Shown here: in pieces, positions 5,754-9,374 of the stretch | How the letters are laid out: every line of letters starts with the position of its first letter | Numbering within the stretch: the stretch's first letter is position 1 | Assembly: GCA_023380435.1 (NCBI GenBank) | Contig: JAMCRB010000040.1 | Location: forward strand, 1-9,374 | From: Candidatus Parvarchaeota archaeon | GTDB taxonomy: Archaea > Nanobdellota > Nanobdellia > Parvarchaeales > Parvarchaeaceae | Length of the DNA: 9,374 nt | Direction of reading: 5' to 3' | Program-made: the position numbers and the translations under genes | Notes under the pieces: model-generated | What the model saw: the letters and a program-made list of their open reading frames with translations, nothing else | Database searches by the model: none | What the model was told of the DNA's origin: nothing

Positions 5754-6938
5754 TTATTTGTAGTTGCTAGTGAAAAGTGCTCCGTCATCAACCAAATTAA
5801 ATCCATGACCACTGTAATCTTTCAAAGTCCCATTAAGCGGCCAAAATGCAACCAGACCATTCGAAATAATTGGGCCGCCGTTTATACCTTCATTATAAAT
5901 ATTCATTAATTCCTGAGCAGACAGGGAAGAGTTATAAAGCTGCAAGTCAGTCAGATCTCCTATTAAGCCAAAATCTCCGCAGGAGAAGGAAGCCCCAACC
6001 GCTATGTAGCCATCACTATATCTGGAATTACCAGAATCACCCACAACTGACTGAGTCGATCCTAGTTGAAAAAGACCATAAGTACTATTTATAGATGCGG
6101 CAAAAAAGTACCAGCTGTTATTGAAAACGCTTACAGAGAAAGAATTGGAATGTATATCATTATCACAGGTATGTATTACGTCCTGCGGCGCCGGTGGAGT
6201 AAATATGAACGCAGCATAACGACCAGTAGTAGGAGTAGGACCAAAGTAAAAGAGCCCATCTGCCATCCATTGACCTGTATTACCGGGTCCATTCTCTTTC
6301 GGCATCTTGACCCAGCCAGTTATTGTAAATGTGAAGTTACCCACGTCTGCCAAACCTGTAGAAGCCGGCAAAGTATAATACATGTAACTATTATCATTAG
6401 AAGTTGTTGTTGAGACATTGTATGGAGCGGCAAAACTAGCAACAAATGGTTGCAAAATTGTTGAAGTCGCAGTTCCTGCTACCGTTCCAGTTGAGGTATA
6501 CGGTCCCGGGAATATCTGGCCAGGTTCGGTGTAGTTTACCGTTACAGCCAGAGAATAACGCGAGCCTGCTGCCGGACAAATGTTTGGTACTGAAAAGATA
6601 TAAGTCGATGTGGGCTGGATTATGGGACTTGAATCTACAGTCGAATTTGGCTGAAATGTAGATATTTGACCGGTAGATGATTTTGCTGTGACACTGGTGA
6701 TATTTATTGGGTAGCCAGTTGAATCGCCTAAACTTATTCTCAATACCCCGTTGGCTGTGCACTCTCCTGTCACGCTACCTAAATTGGAGAAACCGGTGAC
6801 TGTTGATGACAACGAGGATGCTGGAGAAAATATTCCCAGACTGTATAAGACACCTGCTACGATGACGATGACCAGTATGGCCCAGCCATATGTCATCATG
6901 TATTCCAATGCAGACTGAGATTTATGCGTCGGACTCAT
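5754..6938 (-). CDS. Type IV pilin-like surface protein with LamG-like head, copy 1
   Basis: A 394-residue protein. MSPTHKS is followed by QSALEY and a hydrophobic helix (about 14-37). This is an archaeal class III signal peptide, to be cut by prepilin peptidase before Gln8, with Glu12 at +5. A Ser/Thr-rich stalk (38-168) has Cys60 and Cys121 as a likely disulfide. The head (about 165-394) resembles a LamG/concanavalin-like jellyroll: FTFTITGWV (202-210), WYFFAASI (276-283), YIAVG (311-315), then DLQLYNSSLSAQELMNIYNEG. C258 and C320 may form a second disulfide. Many N-x-S/T sites suggest a glycosylated surface protein, possibly adhesive. A strand normally opening LamG domains (GLVAFWPLNG, DYSG) sits at the C-terminus. 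It converges on the ligase gene. The start is supported by the signal peptide and by TATTTAT 26 nt upstream. Ligand and partners are unknown. Confidence 0.88.
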   Translation of the reverse strand: MSPTHKSQSALEYMMTYGWAILVIVIVAGVLYSLGIFSPASSLSSTVTGFSNLGSVTGECTANGVLRISLGDSTGYPINITSVTAKSSTGQISTFQPNSTVDSSPIIQPTSTYIFSVPNICPAAGSRYSLAVTVNYTEPGQIFPGPYTSTGTVAGTATSTILQPFVASFAAPYNVSTTTSNDNSYMYYTLPASTGLADVGNFTFTITGWVKMPKENGPGNTGQWMADGLFYFGPTPTTGRYAAFIFTPPAPQDVIHTCDNDIHSNSFSVSVFNNSWYFFAASINSTYGLFQLGSTQSVVGDSGNSRYSDGYIAVGASFSCGDFGLIGDLTDLQLYNSSLSAQELMNIYNEGINGGPIISNGLVAFWPLNGTLKDYSGHGFNLVDDGALFTSNYK

Positions 6939-6960
6939 ATTATAGAGAAAAAGAGAGTAG

Positions 6961-6967
6961 ATAAATA
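6961..6967 (-). promoter_or_regulatory. TATA box of pilin-like copy 1
   Basis: TATTTAT on the minus strand, preceded by C, is centred 26 nt before the ATG at 6938. The same heptamer at the same distance precedes copy 2, and the surrounding 45 nt are recognisably homologous between the two copies. Confidence 0.55.
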
Positions 6968-7011
6968 GTTTTCATACATCACCGGGACGATTCAATTTAT
7001 AAAGATACAAT

Positions 7012-7077
7012 AACGCTACCCGCACCAACAAAGAAAAAGAAATGTTAAAGGAACAAAAGAATCTAAAGGTAAGCTAA
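7012..7077 (+). pseudogene. Relic of the DNA ligase 3' end
   Basis: The region ends with a copy of the last codons of the ligase gene, in frame and including TAA, encoding KEMLKEQKNLKVS against KEMFKEQKNLKVS in the ligase. The 30 nt 7048-7077 are identical to 5704-5733. Upstream, from AACGCT at 7012, similarity continues with about 9 nt missing. A TAA at 7000-7002 closes the frame, so no long protein remains and it is not a gene. It lies in the 224-nt gap between the first two pilin-like genes and marks a tandem duplication that began inside the ligase gene. The rest of that gap (6968-7011 and 7078-7162) holds nothing else I can identify. Confidence 0.85.
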
Positions 7078-7162
7078 ATTTTGGACAATAATCATGTTAG
7101 TCAAATCACTTAGAACTAATGAGTACTGTTGTTAAACCGGTATTTTTATGTAAGTTTATAAA

Positions 7163-8362
7163 TTATTTATAATTGCTTGTTATGCTCGCATTATGCTCTG
7201 AAAAGCTGGATGAAGTCCCGTATAAATTATTAAGAGTTCCATTTAAAGACCACCAACCCACTAAGCTATTATTTTTTATAACTGGACTGGAATAAAGACC
7301 TGCATTGTATGCAGCTTCAAGTTGAGTTGGGGAGAGCGAGGAATTGTACACCTGTACATTAGAGATATAACCATAAAACGGCCAGCCACCAAAGCAATAG
7401 AAGTTTGAACCAACAATAAAGTCGCCCCCTGTGGTATAGCCAGCCGTATTAGAGGTAGAGCCGGCTTCGCCATTTATATTTATGTAATAATCTGGTTTAT
7501 TTACCGAAACTGCTATAAAATCCCACTGATTTGGTAAAATACTGCCTGCAGAATATATATAAGTGTCTGCGGCGGAGCAACGATGCATAAATATATCACC
7601 AGGGCCGCTGCTTGCTATTGATTGATCTGTATTAAAACTAGCTATCGCTAATTGATTGGAAGTATAACCGGAGGTGTCATTTGGCGGAGGTACTGTTACG
7701 TAATCTGGTGTCAGCGGGTATAGCCACATAATCACTGTAAAAGAATTATTTGTGCCTACTACAGAACCAACGCTTGCATTAATATAACTTTCCGGGAAAT
7801 ATGTCCATGACTTTGCAAATTGTATATAGGACCATGAGAAATATTTAAATCCATTAAAACTTGCAACAAATTGTGGCAGTACTGTAGAAGTCGTAGTGCC
7901 AGCTACCGTTCCAGTTGAGGTATACGGCCCTGGGAATATTTGGCCAGGTTCGGTGTAGTTTACCATTACAGCCAGAGAATAACGCGAGCCTGCTGGAGGA
8001 CAGACGTTTGGAACAGAGAATATATAATTTGAGGTCGGCTGGATTATGGGACTTGGGTCAACAGTTGAATTTGGCTTGAATGTGGATATCTGACCGGTAG
8101 ATGATTTTGCTGTGACGCCGGTGATGTTTATTGGATAACCGGTTGAGTCTCCTAAACTTATTCTTAAGATTCCATTAGCAGTGCACTCTCCTGTAACACT
8201 ACCAAGGTTCGAGAAACCGGTGACCGTTGAAGATAGAGAAGAGGCCGGCGAGAATATCCCTAAACTGTATAAAACTCCTGCGACGATAACGATGACCAGT
8301 ATGGCCCAGCCATAGGTCATCATATACTCCAATGCGGATTGGGATTTGTGATTTAGGCCCAT
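7163..8362 (-). CDS. Type IV pilin-like surface protein with LamG-like head, copy 2
   Basis: A 399-residue paralogue of copy 1. Residues 1-169 differ from copy 1 at only 15 positions (about 91% identity, no gaps): the signal, QSALEY at 8-13, the helix, and a stalk with C60 and C121. After FVASF the sequences part and the head is only distantly alike: FTVIMWLYP (208-216), WDFIAVSVN (280-288), FIVGSNFYC (315-323), then NVQVYNSSLSPTQLEAAYNAG, SLVGWWSLNG near the end and the same final TSNYK. C262 and C323 occupy the places of the head cysteine pair of copy 1. The helix segment is identical in protein but about 82% in DNA (hand count over 120 nt), so the duplication is old and the N-terminal module is under strong purifying selection. 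The role is inferred as a surface filament or anchored adhesin. Confidence 0.88.
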   Translation of the reverse strand: MGLNHKSQSALEYMMTYGWAILVIVIVAGVLYSLGIFSPASSLSSTVTGFSNLGSVTGECTANGILRISLGDSTGYPINITGVTAKSSTGQISTFKPNSTVDPSPIIQPTSNYIFSVPNVCPPAGSRYSLAVMVNYTEPGQIFPGPYTSTGTVAGTTTSTVLPQFVASFNGFKYFSWSYIQFAKSWTYFPESYINASVGSVVGTNNSFTVIMWLYPLTPDYVTVPPPNDTSGYTSNQLAIASFNTDQSIASSGPGDIFMHRCSAADTYIYSAGSILPNQWDFIAVSVNKPDYYININGEAGSTSNTAGYTTGGDFIVGSNFYCFGGWPFYGYISNVQVYNSSLSPTQLEAAYNAGLYSSPVIKNNSLVGWWSLNGTLNNLYGTSSSFSEHNASITSNYK

Positions 8363-8384
8363 ATGATAGAGGAGAAGAGAGCAA

Positions 8385-8391
8385 ATAAATA
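8385..8391 (-). promoter_or_regulatory. TATA box of pilin-like copy 2
   Basis: TATTTAT on the minus strand is centred 26 nt before the ATG at 8362, identical in sequence and spacing to that of copy 1. The remainder of the 189-nt gap up to 8551 is AT-rich and shows no gene or ligase relic. Confidence 0.55.
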
Positions 8392-8551
8392 GGTTTCATT
8401 ACGACAGTGGCGAACCATACGAAATGTCCGTTTTTATCGAGTAACGGTTTAAACTTCAAGTTTGCATAAAGATCCTTTTTGATTAAATGATTTCTTAGAT
8501 AGTGAAACTATATTTATATTATGTCCCTCCTGATTTAGATGTATATTTTGC

Positions 8552-9374
8552 CTATGGTGAAACCCAGTTCACGTTTGTTGCAACGCCATTGTTATTATTG
8601 CCAGAATAATCATTCGCGTTGCCATCCAAAGGCCACCAGCCTACTAAACCTGCATTCGGCAGAGGGGCACCGCCCACACCACTAGAATAAAGCTCAAGAA
8701 TTTGAGCATTTGACAATGATTTATCATATACTTGAACATTTGCTATCTCACCATTAAAATAAGATCCGCCCCAATCCCCTATCGTTAAAAAAGAATTTTT
8801 TGCGGTGTCGAGTGGGACATTACTAGTAAATGTTCCGGTTGATTTCTGCCCATTTAACCATACTGTCATTAAAGTGCCTCCAGAATAATTATAAGCTAAA
8901 AACTCCCAGCCATCTAAAGGTATAGTAGAACCAGAGTACCAATAATCATTATAGTTGCCAACAAAATAACTGTCTCCTGAATTCCAATCCAGGAGGCCCG
9001 AATAATTATCAAAGTAGGGAGCAGAATTCCCGCCGCCGCCTCCCACTGCCATTCCATAGTATGCCACACCTGAATCTTGTCCGCCTATGCCGGTATAAAC
9101 CCAAGCTATCCCTGTTCTTGGAGAGGAACCGGATGGAAATACCGTGGTACTACTAGTGGAGATATAACCGTTGTTTGAAAAACTTGGAACCAGATTAGAA
9201 TTAGTATTAACTAGGACGTTAGTTACTTTACCAGTGGAAATATATGGCCCCGGAAATACCTGTCCCGGCTCTGTATATGTTATAGTAGCCGAGCCTGCAT
9301 AAGAGGAAGAAGACTTGTTGCATGCGCCGTTGACATAAAACACCGCGGAAGCTCCATCGCCTAGTATAGAGCTG
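8552..9374 (-). CDS. Type IV pilin-like surface protein with LamG-like head, copy 3 (5' truncated)
   Basis: The frame is open to the right edge, with stop TAG at 8554-8552, giving 273 full codons. A GTG at 9343 is not the true start, because homologous sequence (SSILGDGASAV) continues upstream of it. The part seen begins in the stalk: NGAC, then TITYTEPGQVFPGPY aligns with NYTEPGQIFPGPY of the other copies, and VPSF with VASF at the stalk-head border. The head has GIAWVYTG, WEFLAYNYSGG, FLTIGDWGG, NVQVYDKSLSNAQILELYSSG and a closing LVGWWPLDGNANDYSGNNNNG. It lacks the head cysteine pair and contains a glycine run (VGGGGGN). It is the most diverged of the three and lies in the same direction 189 nt from copy 2. 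The class III signal peptide is expected beyond the edge. Confidence 0.82.
   Translation of the reverse strand, partial: SSILGDGASAVFYVNGACNKSSSSYAGSATITYTEPGQVFPGPYISTGKVTNVLVNTNSNLVPSFSNNGYISTSSTTVFPSGSSPRTGIAWVYTGIGGQDSGVAYYGMAVGGGGGNSAPYFDNYSGLLDWNSGDSYFVGNYNDYWYSGSTIPLDGWEFLAYNYSGGTLMTVWLNGQKSTGTFTSNVPLDTAKNSFLTIGDWGGSYFNGEIANVQVYDKSLSNAQILELYSSGVGGAPLPNAGLVGWWPLDGNANDYSGNNNNGVATNVNWVSP

Noticed and set aside
6939..7162. Insertion sequence as the cause of the duplication
   Set aside because: There are no terminal inverted repeats, target duplications or transposase remnants. The only repeat is the ligase tail.
8199..8459. 86-residue minus-strand frame crossing the start of pilin-like copy 2
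   Set aside because: Most of it lies out of frame within the conserved signal and helix coding region, and its own start has no promoter at the expected distance.
8363..8551. A second ligase relic downstream of copy 3
   Set aside because: I searched this gap for the GAACAAAAGAATCTAAAGG core and found nothing similar, so the relic is only between copies 1 and 2.
1..9374. tRNA, rRNA, CRISPR array or riboswitch
   Set aside because: The gaps between genes are all short (under 240 nt) and show no cloverleaf, spaced repeats or known aptamer motifs by eye.

Overview
The window looks like a piece of a small-genome archaeon, most likely a DPANN lineage of the Micrarchaeota (ARMAN) type. The evidence is an archaeal/vacuolar-type ATP synthase subunit I terminus, an archaeal ATP-dependent DNA ligase, class III (type IV pilin-like) signal peptides reading QSALEY joined to LamG-like heads, TATA boxes about 26 nt upstream of start codons, and a GGTGAT-type Shine-Dalgarno. 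The lineage is an inference from gene content and protein style, not from a marker gene.

Left part (1-3971): the 3' end of an atpI gene on the plus strand is followed by a 34-residue protein with 10 cysteines. Converging on these from the minus strand is a compact succinate dehydrogenase operon, sdhA-sdhB-sdhC plus a 60-residue two-helix membrane protein, with overlaps or gaps of only 1-2 nt. Motifs in all three Sdh proteins resemble the actinobacterial Sdh1 type (Rv0247c-Rv0249c). In that type the membrane subunit carries an embedded Rieske-type [2Fe-2S] cluster instead of haem, so this may be an archaeal version. Just upstream of sdhA, on the same strand, is a 55-residue C2H2 zinc-finger protein.

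Middle (3971-5733): the zinc-finger gene and the ligase gene start only 34 nt apart in divergent directions. Both appear to be leaderless, with interlocked TATA boxes. The ligase is complete, with all nucleotidyltransferase motifs.

Right part (5754-9374): at least three pilin-like surface proteins lie in tandem on the minus strand, the last cut by the window edge. The first two share a nearly identical N-terminal half (signal, helix and stalk, 91% over 169 residues) but have unrelated-looking LamG heads. Between them lies a relic of the 3' end of the ligase gene, including a 30-nt exact match. It shows that the array grew by tandem duplication of a segment running from the ligase tail through the pilin gene. 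No RNA gene, CRISPR array or insertion sequence was recognised.
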